Of a DNA stretch of 64,000 nt, positions 1 through 9,137 are shown in pieces. The notes below the pieces were generated by a model. It searched no databases, was not told the DNA's origin, and worked only from the letters and a program-made list of their open reading frames with translations. A program made the translations under genes and the position numbers. The stretch is from the NCBI RefSeq assembly GCF_004006635.1, contig NZ_CP034842.1, forward strand, positions 2,294,001-2,358,000, written 5' to 3'. Source of the DNA: Fusobacterium necrophorum subsp. necrophorum. GTDB lineage: Bacteria; Fusobacteriota; Fusobacteriia; Fusobacteriales; Fusobacteriaceae. Every line of letters starts with the position of its first letter. The first letter of the stretch is position 1.

Positions 1-101
1 AAAAGAGAAAATTGCTGGAGTTCTTCATAAAAAAGTGTTTGAAAAAACGATATATTTCAATTGGAAAGAAAATAGGAATCGGAGAGGGAGGAAAGGTGTC
101 G

Positions 102-1400
102 ATGAAAAAAGAGATGAGTTTTGCCAAAGATTTGATGGAATTTTTGGATAAAAGTCCCTGTGCTTTTTTTGCAGTGGAAGAGATGAAACGGAGATTACAA
201 GAAAAAGGATACCGGGAATTGCAGGAGCGAGAGGCTTGGAAATTGGAAAAAAATGGAAAATACTATGTGACAAAAAATAACAGTGCTATTTTAGCTTTTC
301 AAGTGGGAAGTGGAGAAATAGAAGAAGAGGGCTTTCATATCATCGGTTCGCACTCGGACAGCCCATGCTTTCGAGTAAAACATAATCCGGAAATGTCCGT
401 AGAAGGGAAATATTTAAAATTGAATACGGAAGTATATGGGGGACCGATTCTATCCACTTGGTTTGACAGAGCTTTGTCCTTGGCAGGTCGTGTGACGGTA
501 AAAGGGAAAGATGCCTTTCATCCAAAGTCCATGTTTGTGAACATTGAGGAAGATTTTATGACCATTCCTAATTTATGTATTCATATGAATCGAAGGGTCA
601 ATGATGGTATGTCTTGGAATGCTCAAAAGGATACTCTTCCATTTTTAGGAACTTTGCAGGAGGGCATGGAAACAGACGGATTGTTACAAAAGAAAATTGC
701 GAATTTGTTAGTCGTGAAAACGGAAGATATTTTAGGAATGGATTTATTTGTCTATGACAGAGAAAAAGCAAAAATTGTGGGAATGCAACAAGAATTTGTA
801 CAATCGGGAAGAATCGATAATTTGGGAATGGCTCATGTCGGTTTAGAAGCGTTATTATCCAGTAAAAAATCGAAGGTTTGCAAGGTAGTATTGGTTTCTG
901 ACAATGAAGAAGTGGGAAGCATGACTAAACAGGGAGCCAACAGTCCTTTCTTAAAAAATACCTTGCGAAGAATTGTATTGAGTTTGGGAAAAGGAGAAGA
1001 GGAGTTTATGAGAGCTTTAGCGAATTCTTTTTTGATTTCTTCCGATCAAGCTCATGCCCTACATCCCAATTATACGGAAAAGCAAGATTTAACGAATAGA
1101 CCGGTCTTAAATGGAGGAGTGGCAATCAAAATTGCGGCAAACCAAGCCTATACTTCCGATGCTCACAGTATTGCTGTCTTTGTAGGGATTTGTCAAAAGG
1201 CAAAGCAAAAATATCAATTTTTCCATAATCGTTCGGATATGAAGGGAGGAAGTACCATAGGACCTATTACGACAACACAGATTGATATTCCATCTGTGGA
1301 TATCGGAAATCCTATTTTATCCATGCATTCTGTAAGGGAACTGCTGGGGATTCGAGATCATTATTCTCTATATCAAATTTTTCAAGAGTTTTATAAGTAA
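102..1400 (+). CDS. M18 family aminopeptidase (aspartyl aminopeptidase type)
   Basis: Cytosolic di-zinc exopeptidase that removes N-terminal residues from peptides. Family motifs are visible: GSHSDSP near residue 84 (first metal His and Asp), DNEEVGS at about 267-273 (catalytic and metal-binding Glu), SSDQAHALHPNY, and a C-terminal MKGGSTIGP segment. The length of 432 aa fits M18 enzymes. The frame is open upstream to position 12, but the ATG at 102 is preceded by GGGAGG at 86-91 with good spacing, and the family starts with this MKKEMSFAKDL-like segment, so 102 is preferred; a GTG at 96 is possible. It appears to be a single gene. Family assignment is firm; which residues it prefers is not visible. 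Confidence 0.93.
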   Translation: MKKEMSFAKDLMEFLDKSPCAFFAVEEMKRRLQEKGYRELQEREAWKLEKNGKYYVTKNNSAILAFQVGSGEIEEEGFHIIGSHSDSPCFRVKHNPEMSVEGKYLKLNTEVYGGPILSTWFDRALSLAGRVTVKGKDAFHPKSMFVNIEEDFMTIPNLCIHMNRRVNDGMSWNAQKDTLPFLGTLQEGMETDGLLQKKIANLLVVKTEDILGMDLFVYDREKAKIVGMQQEFVQSGRIDNLGMAHVGLEALLSSKKSKVCKVVLVSDNEEVGSMTKQGANSPFLKNTLRRIVLSLGKGEEEFMRALANSFLISSDQAHALHPNYTEKQDLTNRPVLNGGVAIKIAANQAYTSDAHSIAVFVGICQKAKQKYQFFHNRSDMKGGSTIGPITTTQIDIPSVDIGNPILSMHSVRELLGIRDHYSLYQIFQEFYK

Positions 1401-1709
1401 AAGAATTCCTTTATCTGAAATTGTGACACAAACAATTGGACCTAAGGAACATAAAAGGATACATGATACCGTACATGATAATTGGAATTGGTCTTGGAAT
1501 TTTGTAAAAGTCCCAAGATTAAGGCGAAATTCAATGGTTTTTTCATTATAAAAAATAATTCCTTGATAATTGGAATAGAAAATTTTAAGAAAAGAGTTTA
1601 TTTTTTGATAAAAATGTGTTATTATAAAATAAAAACATAGAAATTCTACTGTTTTTATTTTTATTAATTTTTACGAACACGTGTTAGTTCTTTATGGAAG
1701 AGGTTTTTT
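1401..1709. other. Intergenic region before the LacI-type gene
   Basis: No confident gene. A short open stretch continues in the plus frame to about 1551 and contains a Trp-rich NWNWSWNF segment, but it has no start and I cannot match it to a family. A weak TCTTGG/CCAAGA stem lies near 1492-1518 without a T-tract. The last 100 bases are very AT-rich and probably carry the promoter of the LacI-type gene, although no well-spaced -35/-10 pair stands out. Confidence 0.4.
1676..1685. promoter_or_regulatory. Candidate LacI-family operator (10-bp perfect palindrome)
   Basis: AACACGTGTT is a perfect palindrome with a central CG, the usual architecture of LacI-family operators. It lies 24 bases upstream of the ATG of the LacI-type gene at 1710 and downstream of the AT-rich promoter area, so autorepression of the regulator-TRAP operon is the likely role. 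Binding itself is inferred. Confidence 0.5.
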
Positions 1710-2744
1710 ATGAAAATTGATAGTAAGTGGATTGCAAAATTATCTGGAGTTTCTAGAAGTACTGTTTCCAGGGTCATCAATGATTATCCTGATATTTCTC
1801 CTGCCACGAAAGAAAAAGTATGGAAAGTTATTAAAGAGAATGGATATTATCCAAATATTTCAGCCCAAAAATTAGCAGGGAAAAAAACGAATATTATTGG
1901 ATTATTAGTATATACCGGAAAATCAAGTACAGATAAAAATAAAAGAAAAAGAATTTCAGAATCGCTTTATTATTCCGAGTTAATATCTGAAATTATTGAT
2001 GAGGCAGAGAACCTAGGCTATGTTGTTTTAGTATCATATTTGAGTCCTGAGAGTTCTGATTGGAGAAAAATTTTTCAAAATGAGCTGATTGAGGGGGCCA
2101 TTGTTTTGGCGGGTGGAAAGAAAATAGGACAAATTTCAGAACTGATATTATCCTCTTATAAGATATTATTGCTTGACTATGAAAAAATGATTTCCAATGA
2201 AAGAGTGGGAACTATGAAAGCGAATCATGTTCTGGGAGGATATAAGGCGACAGAATATTTGATTCAAAGGGGACATCATAGAATATTGCATATTACAGGA
2301 GAAATTAAAAGAAAAATTTCGATTCAGAGAGCCAGAGGATATTTAGAGTGTCTAGGACATTATGGGATAGAAACTCATGAAATTTTATATTCTCAATTTG
2401 ACCAAGAAAAGGCATATTGTACTCTTCGGAATTACATCAAAGAAAAGAAAGGATTTTATTTTACTGCGATATTTGCAGGGAATGATTATATCGCACTTGG
2501 TGTTATGAAGGCATTACAGGAGCATCATTTGAAAGTTCCGGAAGATGTATCTATTATTGCCTATGATAATATGGACTTGTGTAAATATACAACACCTAAA
2601 ATTACAAGTGTGGATCATTTGGGAGAAAATATTGCAAAAAAGGCTTTACTTTCCTTGATAGACATCATTCACGGAAAGAAAGGAGGGGAGGAAGAAACAG
2701 AGATTCTGATTCGAGAAAGAGAGAGTGTTGCCACAAGAAAGTGA
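1710..2744 (+). CDS. LacI/GalR-family transcriptional regulator
   Basis: DNA-binding repressor with an N-terminal helix-turn-helix (residues about 7-27, KLSGVSRSTVSRVINDYP), a hinge helix (SAQKLAGKKT, about 51-60) and a periplasmic-binding-protein-like effector domain containing a typical SIIAYDNMD segment near the C-terminus. At 344 aa it is full length. The ATG has GGAAGAGG at 1696-1703. It is the first gene of an apparent operon: the TRAP binding protein starts 32 bases after its stop. The effector is probably the TRAP substrate or its phosphorylated or oxidised product, which the sequence does not identify. A perfect CG-centred palindrome at 1676-1685 suggests self-regulation. Confidence 0.9.
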   Translation: MKIDSKWIAKLSGVSRSTVSRVINDYPDISPATKEKVWKVIKENGYYPNISAQKLAGKKTNIIGLLVYTGKSSTDKNKRKRISESLYYSELISEIIDEAENLGYVVLVSYLSPESSDWRKIFQNELIEGAIVLAGGKKIGQISELILSSYKILLLDYEKMISNERVGTMKANHVLGGYKATEYLIQRGHHRILHITGEIKRKISIQRARGYLECLGHYGIETHEILYSQFDQEKAYCTLRNYIKEKKGFYFTAIFAGNDYIALGVMKALQEHHLKVPEDVSIIAYDNMDLCKYTTPKITSVDHLGENIAKKALLSLIDIIHGKKGGEEETEILIRERESVATRK

Positions 2745-2776
2745 AGTTTTCAACAAAATGAATTTAAGGAGGGAAT

Positions 2777-3778
2777 ATGGAAAAGATTTTCAAAATGAAA
2801 TGGATTGTCTGTATTGTTTTATTATTAATGGTGGTAGCTTGTGGAAAGAAAGAAGAAGGGAAACAGGAAAAAACTAGAGTAATTAAAGTAAGTCATGTAT
2901 TTCAAACATCGGAACCAACACATATCTATATTTCTCAAGCAGCAGAAAGAATCAATGAAAGATTGAAAGGGCAAATAGAATTTCAAGTATACCCAAATGG
3001 AGAACTTCCTTCTTATAAAGATGCTATTGAACAGGTATTGAGAGGAAGCGATTTTGTTTCTGTGGTGGATCCTAGTTATATCGGAGATTATGTTCCAGAT
3101 TTTACAGCTCTAGTGGGACCGATGTTATATCATTCTTATGAAGATTATATTAAAGTGACAAGTAGTGATTTTGTGAAGGAATTAGAGAAAAAAGCAGAGG
3201 AAAAAGGAATTAAAGTTCTCTCTTTAGACTATGTTTTTGGGTTTCGACATATCATCACCAATAAGGAAATTAAAGAACCTTCCGATCTTCAAGGAGTAAA
3301 AATTAGAGTTCCGGCTAGCAAATTATGGATAGATACCTTTACAGCTTTAGGGGCAAATCCAGTGGCAATGCCTTGGAGTGAAACGGTAAGTGCCTTGCAA
3401 CAAAATGTTATTGATGGAACCGAAACTACTTTTTCTTTTATGTCGAATAGTAAACTATACGAATTAAGGAAGAATGTGGCTTTATCAAGTCATTTTTTAG
3501 GAACAGGTGGAGTATATATTTCCACAAAGGTATGGGATTCTTTTACGAAAGAACAACAGGAAGTGATTCAAGAAGAGATTACGCAAGCAGCAAAAGACAA
3601 TTTGGAAAAAATAAGAGAGTTGGATGAGCTCTATAAGACAGATATTGAAAAAAATGGAATTAGTTTTAATGAAGTCAATATGGAAGCTTTTCAAGAAAAA
3701 ACAAAGAAAGTATTTGATGAATTTCCAGGATTTTCAAAAAATATTTATGGAAAAATTCAAGCAGAAATTAACAAATAA
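2777..3778 (+). CDS. TRAP transporter solute-binding protein, DctP family
   Basis: Extracytoplasmic receptor of a sodium-coupled TRAP importer. It has a lipoprotein signal peptide with a lipobox ending at Cys22 (LLMVVAC), followed by a charged linker and the DctP fold. Family segments visible are SHVFQTSEPTH, YPNGELPSYKDAIEQVLRG, and GVKIRVPASKLWIDTF followed by GANPVAMPWSE. The conserved Arg in KIRVP normally binds the substrate carboxylate. At 333 aa it is complete, with AAGGAGGG before the ATG. It is followed after 17 bases by the DctQ subunit. The substrate is probably an organic acid or sugar acid; I cannot name it. Confidence 0.92.
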   Translation: MEKIFKMKWIVCIVLLLMVVACGKKEEGKQEKTRVIKVSHVFQTSEPTHIYISQAAERINERLKGQIEFQVYPNGELPSYKDAIEQVLRGSDFVSVVDPSYIGDYVPDFTALVGPMLYHSYEDYIKVTSSDFVKELEKKAEEKGIKVLSLDYVFGFRHIITNKEIKEPSDLQGVKIRVPASKLWIDTFTALGANPVAMPWSETVSALQQNVIDGTETTFSFMSNSKLYELRKNVALSSHFLGTGGVYISTKVWDSFTKEQQEVIQEEITQAAKDNLEKIRELDELYKTDIEKNGISFNEVNMEAFQEKTKKVFDEFPGFSKNIYGKIQAEINK

Positions 3779-3795
3779 CTTGAGGAGAAAAGGAT

Positions 3796-4257
3796 ATGAG
3801 AAAAATGCATTTCGATGAAATCGTTGCAGGAATATTTATGATTTTGACAGTAATAGTTGTTATTTTGAATATTAGTATGCGTTATTTTTTCAATTCTCCT
3901 ATACAGAGTGCAGAAGAAATTGCAACGATTTGTTTTATTTGGTCTGTATTTATTGGAGGAGGAGGATGTTTCAGGAAAAAAATGCACATGGGAATAGATA
4001 TTTTTACGCAACTACTACCTATAAAATATAAGAATGGAATACTTTTTATTATGAATTTTTTAGTTTGTTTGATAGCAATGACTTTCCTATACTTAAGCTT
4101 TAAATTTTCATGGGTATCTAGAATGAAACCAACAGCAGTTTTGGGAATTTCGTCTATTTATGTCAATTTTTCATTAGTAATATCTTTTGGTTTGGTTGCC
4201 ATTTATTCTTTTCGGGATATATGGTTGTCTGTTAAAAAATTAGGAGGAAAAGGATGA
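3796..4257 (+). CDS. TRAP transporter small permease, DctQ family
   Basis: Small inner-membrane subunit of the TRAP importer. The 153-aa protein has four hydrophobic segments (about residues 8-30, 43-60, 82-105 and 120-145), the usual DctQ topology, and the common motif of this family around SAEEIATICFIWSVFIGGG in the second segment. A GAGGAGAAAAGG ribosome binding site precedes the ATG. Its last four bases overlap the DctM start (ATGA-type overlap), so the two permease subunits are translationally coupled, as usual for separate Q and M genes. Confidence 0.9.
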   Translation: MRKMHFDEIVAGIFMILTVIVVILNISMRYFFNSPIQSAEEIATICFIWSVFIGGGGCFRKKMHMGIDIFTQLLPIKYKNGILFIMNFLVCLIAMTFLYLSFKFSWVSRMKPTAVLGISSIYVNFSLVISFGLVAIYSFRDIWLSVKKLGGKG

Positions 4258-5540
4258 TTGGATTTTTACCTATTTTTTTGCTATTTATCTTATTTTTCTT
4301 GAATATTCCTATCGCCTTTGCCTTAATGGGGTCTAGTTTATTTTTTTTCGCTTTTCTTGACAATAGTATGGATTTGGATCTCATGATGCAAACCTTTATT
4401 CGAAGTGCAGAGTCCTTTCCATTATTAGCAATTCCTTTCTTTATTATGGCAGGTTCTATTATGAATTATTCCGGGATTAGCAAGAGATTAATGGGAATGG
4501 CTGAAGTACTGACAGGGCATTGGACAGGAGGATTGGCACAGGTCAATATTTTGTTGAGTGTGTTGATGGGAGGAATTTCCGGTTCTGCGAATGCGGATGC
4601 TGCAATGCAATGTAAAATTTTAGTACCGGAAATGGAGAAGAGGGGATATTCAAAGAATTTTTCTGCGGCGGTCACAGCGGCTTCTTCTATTGTCAGTCCC
4701 ATTATTCCTCCGGGAATTGTGTTAATCATTTATTCCTTATTATCTAATGTTTCTGTTGCAAAAATGTTTATTGCAGGTTACCTACCGGGAATCCTGATAG
4801 CATTGAGTTTAATGATTACAGTTTTCATTATTTCTCATAAGAGAAAATATCTCCCTTCCAGAGAGAAAAGAGCAACGATACAGGAGATATTCAAGCAATT
4901 AAAAGAATCTATTTGGGCTTTAATCCTGCCATTTATTATTATTTTAGGAATGAGAATAGGAATTTTCACTCCGACGGAAGCAGGGGCTATTGCTGTCGTG
5001 GTAACGACTTTAATTGGATTTTTTATTTACAAAGAGCTACATTGGAGTCATTTTCCTAAAATTTTGAAAGAAACAGTCGAAGGAACCAGTACAGTTATGT
5101 TTGTTATTATTGCTGCTAATGTGTTTGGATCTTATTTAAGCTGGGAAAGAATTCCATATAAATTGACAGAAATGTTATTGGAATTTAGTTCGACTCCTTG
5201 GACTATATTGCTAATCATCAATTTGTTATTACTATTTGCAGGAATGTTTATTGATGGAGGGGCAGCCATGATTATCTTAGCACCTTTATTAATTCCGGCA
5301 GCACTAAGTTTGGGAATAGATCCCTTGCATTTAGGAATTGTAATGGTAGTTAACATCATGATTGGGGGAGTAACTCCTCCATTTGGCTCTATGATGTTCT
5401 TAACCTGTTCCTTATTGAATATCAAATTACAGGATTTTATAAAAGAAATTTTACCTTTTATATTGGCTTTGTTTTTAGTATTAGCTTTGTTGACTTATAT
5501 TCCATCGTTATCACTGTTTTTACCAAACTTATTAAGTTGA
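4254..5540 (+). CDS. TRAP transporter large permease, DctM family
   Basis: Large inner-membrane subunit that carries out sodium-driven translocation. It is 428 aa long with about 12 hydrophobic segments. Typical DctM signatures are visible: PLLAIPFFIMAGSIM near residue 60, MGGISGSANADAA near 105, SIVSPIIPPGIVLIIY near 145, TPTEAGAIAVV near 240 and GGVTPPFGSMMF near 375. The start overlaps the DctQ stop by four bases. It is complete and unremarkable; with DctP and DctQ it makes a full tripartite transporter. Confidence 0.93.
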   Translation: MIGFLPIFLLFILFFLNIPIAFALMGSSLFFFAFLDNSMDLDLMMQTFIRSAESFPLLAIPFFIMAGSIMNYSGISKRLMGMAEVLTGHWTGGLAQVNILLSVLMGGISGSANADAAMQCKILVPEMEKRGYSKNFSAAVTAASSIVSPIIPPGIVLIIYSLLSNVSVAKMFIAGYLPGILIALSLMITVFIISHKRKYLPSREKRATIQEIFKQLKESIWALILPFIIILGMRIGIFTPTEAGAIAVVVTTLIGFFIYKELHWSHFPKILKETVEGTSTVMFVIIAANVFGSYLSWERIPYKLTEMLLEFSSTPWTILLIINLLLLFAGMFIDGGAAMIILAPLLIPAALSLGIDPLHLGIVMVVNIMIGGVTPPFGSMMFLTCSLLNIKLQDFIKEILPFILALFLVLALLTYIPSLSLFLPNLLS

Positions 5541-5556
5541 GATCGAGGAGGGATAT

Positions 5557-6342
5557 ATGAAACGAAATAAAGTACATATTAGTGATTTAATACTATATAA
5601 AAACTCTGCAGAAGAGATTTTAAATTTTTTAAAGAAATACTCGGTAAAAAATTTAGAACTTTTTATTGAGCCCTTGGATGAGGAATATATGAAAAAGATG
5701 CTCTATGTATTAGAGCACTATACTTTCAAATCTGTTTCTTTTCATGGACCTTTTCGAAAATGCAATATTTCTATGTTGACAGAATTGGATTGGAAAAAAG
5801 TTGTGTATAGTTATGAGGAAAGTTTTAAGATAGCTCAGAAATACAGCCCTTCTTTTATGGTATTACATACCAATGAGGCAATGACAAAGAATTCTATCAC
5901 AGAAGAGTTGAAACTAGAGATAAAAAAAAGAATCGATTACATCGTAACATTGGCAGAACAATATAAAATTAATATTGTTGTTGAAAATGTCGGTATTGGG
6001 GCAAATATGATATTTTCACAAGAAGAATATGAAAGTTTGATTTTAAATTCCTCCTATCAATGTCTGATTGACATAGGTCATGCTTTTTTGAATCATTGGA
6101 ATATAGAAACTTTGATTAAAACATTACAAAATCATATTTTAGGATTTCATTTTCACAATAATGATGGAGTCTACGATAAACATGACCCAATGTTTTCAGG
6201 GAAAATTCCATATGGAAGCTTGCTTCCTATTATTCGAAAATATACTCCTGAAGCAGTGATTGTTTTAGAATATGACTTTTTAAATCCAAAAGAAGTCGTG
6301 ATAGAAGATTGGAAAAGGTTAGAAAGCTTGTTGTCAACCTAG
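5557..6342 (+). CDS. Sugar phosphate isomerase/epimerase-like TIM-barrel protein
   Basis: The 261-aa protein has the AP-endonuclease-2/xylose-isomerase-like TIM-barrel pattern: SFHGPF near residue 62, VENVG near 143 (metal-ligand Glu), CLIDIGHAFLN near 168, GFHFHNNDG near 196 and a C-terminal VLEYDF. These positions supply the Glu/Asp/His metal site of divalent-cation-dependent epimerases and isomerases. It starts 16 bases after dctM behind GAGGAGGG and is the last gene of the regulator-TRAP operon, so it probably does the first intracellular step on the imported compound. An exact reaction cannot be assigned. No sugar kinase or dehydrogenase is encoded with it. Confidence 0.82.
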   Translation: MKRNKVHISDLILYKNSAEEILNFLKKYSVKNLELFIEPLDEEYMKKMLYVLEHYTFKSVSFHGPFRKCNISMLTELDWKKVVYSYEESFKIAQKYSPSFMVLHTNEAMTKNSITEELKLEIKKRIDYIVTLAEQYKINIVVENVGIGANMIFSQEEYESLILNSSYQCLIDIGHAFLNHWNIETLIKTLQNHILGFHFHNNDGVYDKHDPMFSGKIPYGSLLPIIRKYTPEAVIVLEYDFLNPKEVVIEDWKRLESLLST

Positions 6343-6352
6343 ATTTTGTTTT

Positions 6353-6404
6353 AAAAAACAGGGAAAATGTACTGTAGAACTTAGTATAAAATCCCTGTTT
6401 TTGT
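6353..6404. terminator. Bidirectional intrinsic terminator
   Basis: A 10-bp stem, AAAACAGGGA (6355-6364) against TCCCTGTTTT (6392-6401), is flanked by A/T runs on both sides. It lies between the convergent TIM-barrel gene (stop 6342) and lipid kinase gene (stop 6405) and can serve both. The loop is long, at 27 nt. Confidence 0.7.
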
Positions 6405-7286
6405 TTAATATAAAATAGGAATCGCCTTTGGGATACATTTGATTTGCACAGGTAAGCTTGGACCGGTTTCTCCATCAATATCTGTAGTAATCTCTTGTGA
6501 AGAAGAAAGAGAAAGAGATTTACTTTTGAAATATAGGATATTTTCCTGTTCCGCTTTTTCCAAATGTTCTCCTCGTAAAAAATTATAGGCTAGATTCCCT
6601 AACTTTAATAAATTTTCTCCTTTGACGAGAATAACATCCAAAAGTCCGTCATCTATTTTACTGTTATAAGAAATATTGATATTTCCTGCTGTTTGTCCAT
6701 TGAAAACAAAGGCTAGAAAGCATTTTGTCTGTATTGTTAAATCTTCACTCTCGACCTTCAAATCAATTTTACCGAAGCGAGGAATTTCTTTCATTCCATT
6801 GAAATAATAGGCTAATTTTCCGAAGGTATTTTTCAAATGTGTTGGAGTTTTCTGAGAGACATCGGTAAAGAGTCCAAAACTGAAAACATTGATGAAGTAG
6901 TGATCATTAACTTTTCCTAAATCTACTCGTTTTACTTTCGAATGTAAAATTTTTTCACAAGCTTCTGCTATATCCAAGGGTATATCTAAATATTTGGCAA
7001 AATCATTGGCAGTTCCTGTAGGCAAAATGGCAATAGGCAGAGTGAGTTCTTTTTTCATATATAAATTTAACACTTGGTTGATAGTCCCATCTCCTCCTGC
7101 AATTAAAAGATGTTCATAGTTATCATGAATATCTTCCAATGCTTTTTCCAAAGGAAATGTCTCTCCGATTCGGAAAGGAACAATGATTTTATTGTATTTT
7201 TGATAGGTAGCAATAACGGTATCCAATATTTTTGCACTGTTTCCGCTTCCGGAAATCGGATTGTAGATAAATTTAATTCGTTTCAT
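6405..7286 (-). CDS. Diacylglycerol kinase catalytic-domain lipid kinase (YegS/DgkB type)
   Basis: ATP-dependent lipid kinase at the cytoplasmic face of the membrane. The N-terminus has YNPISGSG (residues 8-15) and the GGDGT nucleotide-binding motif (LIAGGDGTINQ) near residue 62, followed by ILPTGTANDFAKYL near 87, all diagnostic of the DAGK catalytic domain. The C-terminal beta-sandwich contains DDGLLDVILV and a final DGE segment (ITTDIDGETG). At 293 aa it is full length. GGAGGAG sits upstream of the start. It is transcribed divergently from the phosphoethanolamine transferase gene; a phosphatidate recycling or lipid modification role is plausible, but the exact lipid is unknown. Confidence 0.9.
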   Translation of the reverse strand: MKRIKFIYNPISGSGNSAKILDTVIATYQKYNKIIVPFRIGETFPLEKALEDIHDNYEHLLIAGGDGTINQVLNLYMKKELTLPIAILPTGTANDFAKYLDIPLDIAEACEKILHSKVKRVDLGKVNDHYFINVFSFGLFTDVSQKTPTHLKNTFGKLAYYFNGMKEIPRFGKIDLKVESEDLTIQTKCFLAFVFNGQTAGNINISYNSKIDDGLLDVILVKGENLLKLGNLAYNFLRGEHLEKAEQENILYFKSKSLSLSSSQEITTDIDGETGPSLPVQIKCIPKAIPILY

Positions 7287-7345
7287 ATGTTCTCCTCCTT
7301 CGAGAAATGATACGAGTTTTCAATATAGTTTCCTATTTATTGTAT

Positions 7346-7374
7346 ATCATAGTCTGTTTTCTAAAAAAAGTCAA
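7346..7374 (-). promoter_or_regulatory. Sigma70-type promoter of the lipid kinase gene
   Basis: On the minus strand, TTGACT (7369-7374) and TATGAT (7346-7351) are separated by 17 bases, about 60 bases upstream of the lipid kinase start. Confidence 0.65.
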
Positions 7375-7408
7375 TCAGGATAAGATTGGGAAACTTTCTA
7401 AGATAAGT

Positions 7409-7437
7409 TTGAATAAATACTATAATTTTGTTATAAT
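7409..7437 (+). promoter_or_regulatory. Sigma70-type promoter of the LOS operon
   Basis: TTGAAT (7409-7414), a 17-base spacer and a perfect TATAAT (7432-7437), 50 bases upstream of the phosphoethanolamine transferase ATG. It is back-to-back with the lipid kinase promoter. Confidence 0.75.
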
Positions 7438-7487
7438 AAAATCGAAATGGTTGTAACCGTTGAAGTGAAGTAAAAAGAGGAGAATGA

Positions 7488-9131
7488 ATGGAATTATTAT
7501 ATGAAATGTTGATACAAAATGGAAAAATTTTATTTTTTTTATTATGGCTTCATATGGGAATAAATATATTTGTTTGGAGAATAGAACATGGGAAATTTGA
7601 AAAACGGATTTTTGAAAAATCTGTAAATTCTTTTTTCTTTTTGTTTTTTGTCAATGCTATTTTATTATTTTTTCCTTATGTTTCCTATGTCTATGCTACA
7701 ATTTTAACTATTTTATGTTTTTCAGAAGCTTTATTTTATTTCGAATACCGGTCTTTATTTACGAGTAATACATTTTTGGTATTGCAAGAAACCAATGTGC
7801 AAGAAAGTAAAGAATTTTTAAAAGAGATCCTTTCGTTTCGATTTTTTAGAAATTGTTTCTTATTATTTTTGCTTGTCTTTTTGGTGCCTTATTTTTTAGT
7901 ATGGGGAATGAGAGAATGGAATTTTGATACATTCCAATATTTTTGGAGTGCTATTTTTCTATTTTCCTGTGTTATTTTTTTGCAAGCACAACTTCCCAGA
8001 AAAAGAAAACGATATTATTCGTATCTTCCTTTGCTTAGAATTTTGAAAGCTTATTCGGATGCCAGACAACAAAGAAAAGAAAATGAATTGTCTTTAGAAG
8101 AACAACAAAAAATAGAAATTTTAATAGAAAAGGCAGAAAATAAAGCAGATACTTTGATTTTTGTCATTGGAGAGTCTGCTTCCAGAAATTATTTGGAGAT
8201 TTACGGTTCTTATCTGAAAAATACTCCCTATATGTGCAAGAGAAAAGAAGAGAGAAATTTATTTATTTTTGAAGATGTTATTTCTTCAGAGTCTTTGACA
8301 GCAATTTCCATTCCGAATATGTTGACATTTAAAAACTATGAAAGGGAAGAAGCATGGTATCAATGTCCCAATCTTATTTCTATTTTGAGTAAGGCAGGAT
8401 ATGAAACCTATTGGATTTCAAATCAGTCTAAAAATGAAACAATAGGAAGAGTCTTCTCCTCTTTGTCCACTTCTTCTTTTTTTGTAGAAGACCTTAAAAA
8501 TAATGAGGAAGGTTATGATGAAATTTTGATAAAAAAAGGCTTGGAAATTTTAAAAGATTCCGGGAAAAAAGCAATCTTTTTTCATCTTTCAGGGAGTCAT
8601 AATTCCTATGTCAAAAGATATCCCAAGTCTTGGGGAATGGATACCATAGAAAGTATTCTTGGACAACAGAAAAAAAAAATAAAAAAATATATTGCAGAAT
8701 ACAGCAATTCTTTACGTTACACAGACTATGTGTTAAATTCCATCATTCAGAAATTTGAAAAAGAAAATATGCTTTGTTTTTATCTTTCCGATCATGCAGA
8801 GGAAATGTATGAGAGTAGAAATGTGAGGGGACATGCCGGAGATGGAGGGAGTCGCTATATGGTTGAAATTCCGATGTTTTTGTATCTAAGTCCTTCTTTT
8901 CAAAAACAGAAGCCTGAACTTGTAAATATCTGTGAACAACGGAAAAAAAGTTCTTATATGACAGATGATATTATTCATACAGTCTTGGGAATATTGGGAA
9001 TTCAAACTCCGGATTATGAAGAAGAACGAGATTTTTTGTCTCTAAAATTCAATTCGAGCAGAAAAAGAATGTATCAGGGAAAGGATTATGACAGTTTTTG
9101 GAAAATACAATTTTCAAAGAAAGGAGAATAG
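7488..9131 (+). CDS. LOS/lipid A phosphoethanolamine transferase-like membrane sulfatase-fold protein
   Basis: Inner-membrane enzyme expected to transfer phosphoethanolamine from phosphatidylethanolamine onto lipid A or core sugar. The first about 165 residues hold five hydrophobic segments. A sulfatase-fold domain follows with FVIGES (metal Glu229), SLTAISIPNM (Thr271 aligns by eye with the phosphoenzyme Thr of EptA/MCR proteins), FFHLSGSHNSY and YLSDHAEE (Asp435-His436). The length of 547 aa matches EptA-type enzymes. It is first in an operon followed six bases later by the GT9 gene. The acceptor sugar or lipid is not predictable, and EptA versus CptA-type function is undecided. Confidence 0.87.
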   Translation: MELLYEMLIQNGKILFFLLWLHMGINIFVWRIEHGKFEKRIFEKSVNSFFFLFFVNAILLFFPYVSYVYATILTILCFSEALFYFEYRSLFTSNTFLVLQETNVQESKEFLKEILSFRFFRNCFLLFLLVFLVPYFLVWGMREWNFDTFQYFWSAIFLFSCVIFLQAQLPRKRKRYYSYLPLLRILKAYSDARQQRKENELSLEEQQKIEILIEKAENKADTLIFVIGESASRNYLEIYGSYLKNTPYMCKRKEERNLFIFEDVISSESLTAISIPNMLTFKNYEREEAWYQCPNLISILSKAGYETYWISNQSKNETIGRVFSSLSTSSFFVEDLKNNEEGYDEILIKKGLEILKDSGKKAIFFHLSGSHNSYVKRYPKSWGMDTIESILGQQKKKIKKYIAEYSNSLRYTDYVLNSIIQKFEKENMLCFYLSDHAEEMYESRNVRGHAGDGGSRYMVEIPMFLYLSPSFQKQKPELVNICEQRKKSSYMTDDIIHTVLGILGIQTPDYEEERDFLSLKFNSSRKRMYQGKDYDSFWKIQFSKKGE

Positions 9132-9137
9132 ACAATC

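Noticed and set aside
12..101. 30-codon upstream extension of the aminopeptidase
   Set aside because: It has no ribosome binding site at its start, is not part of the M18 family N-terminus, and the ATG at 102 has GGGAGG ahead.
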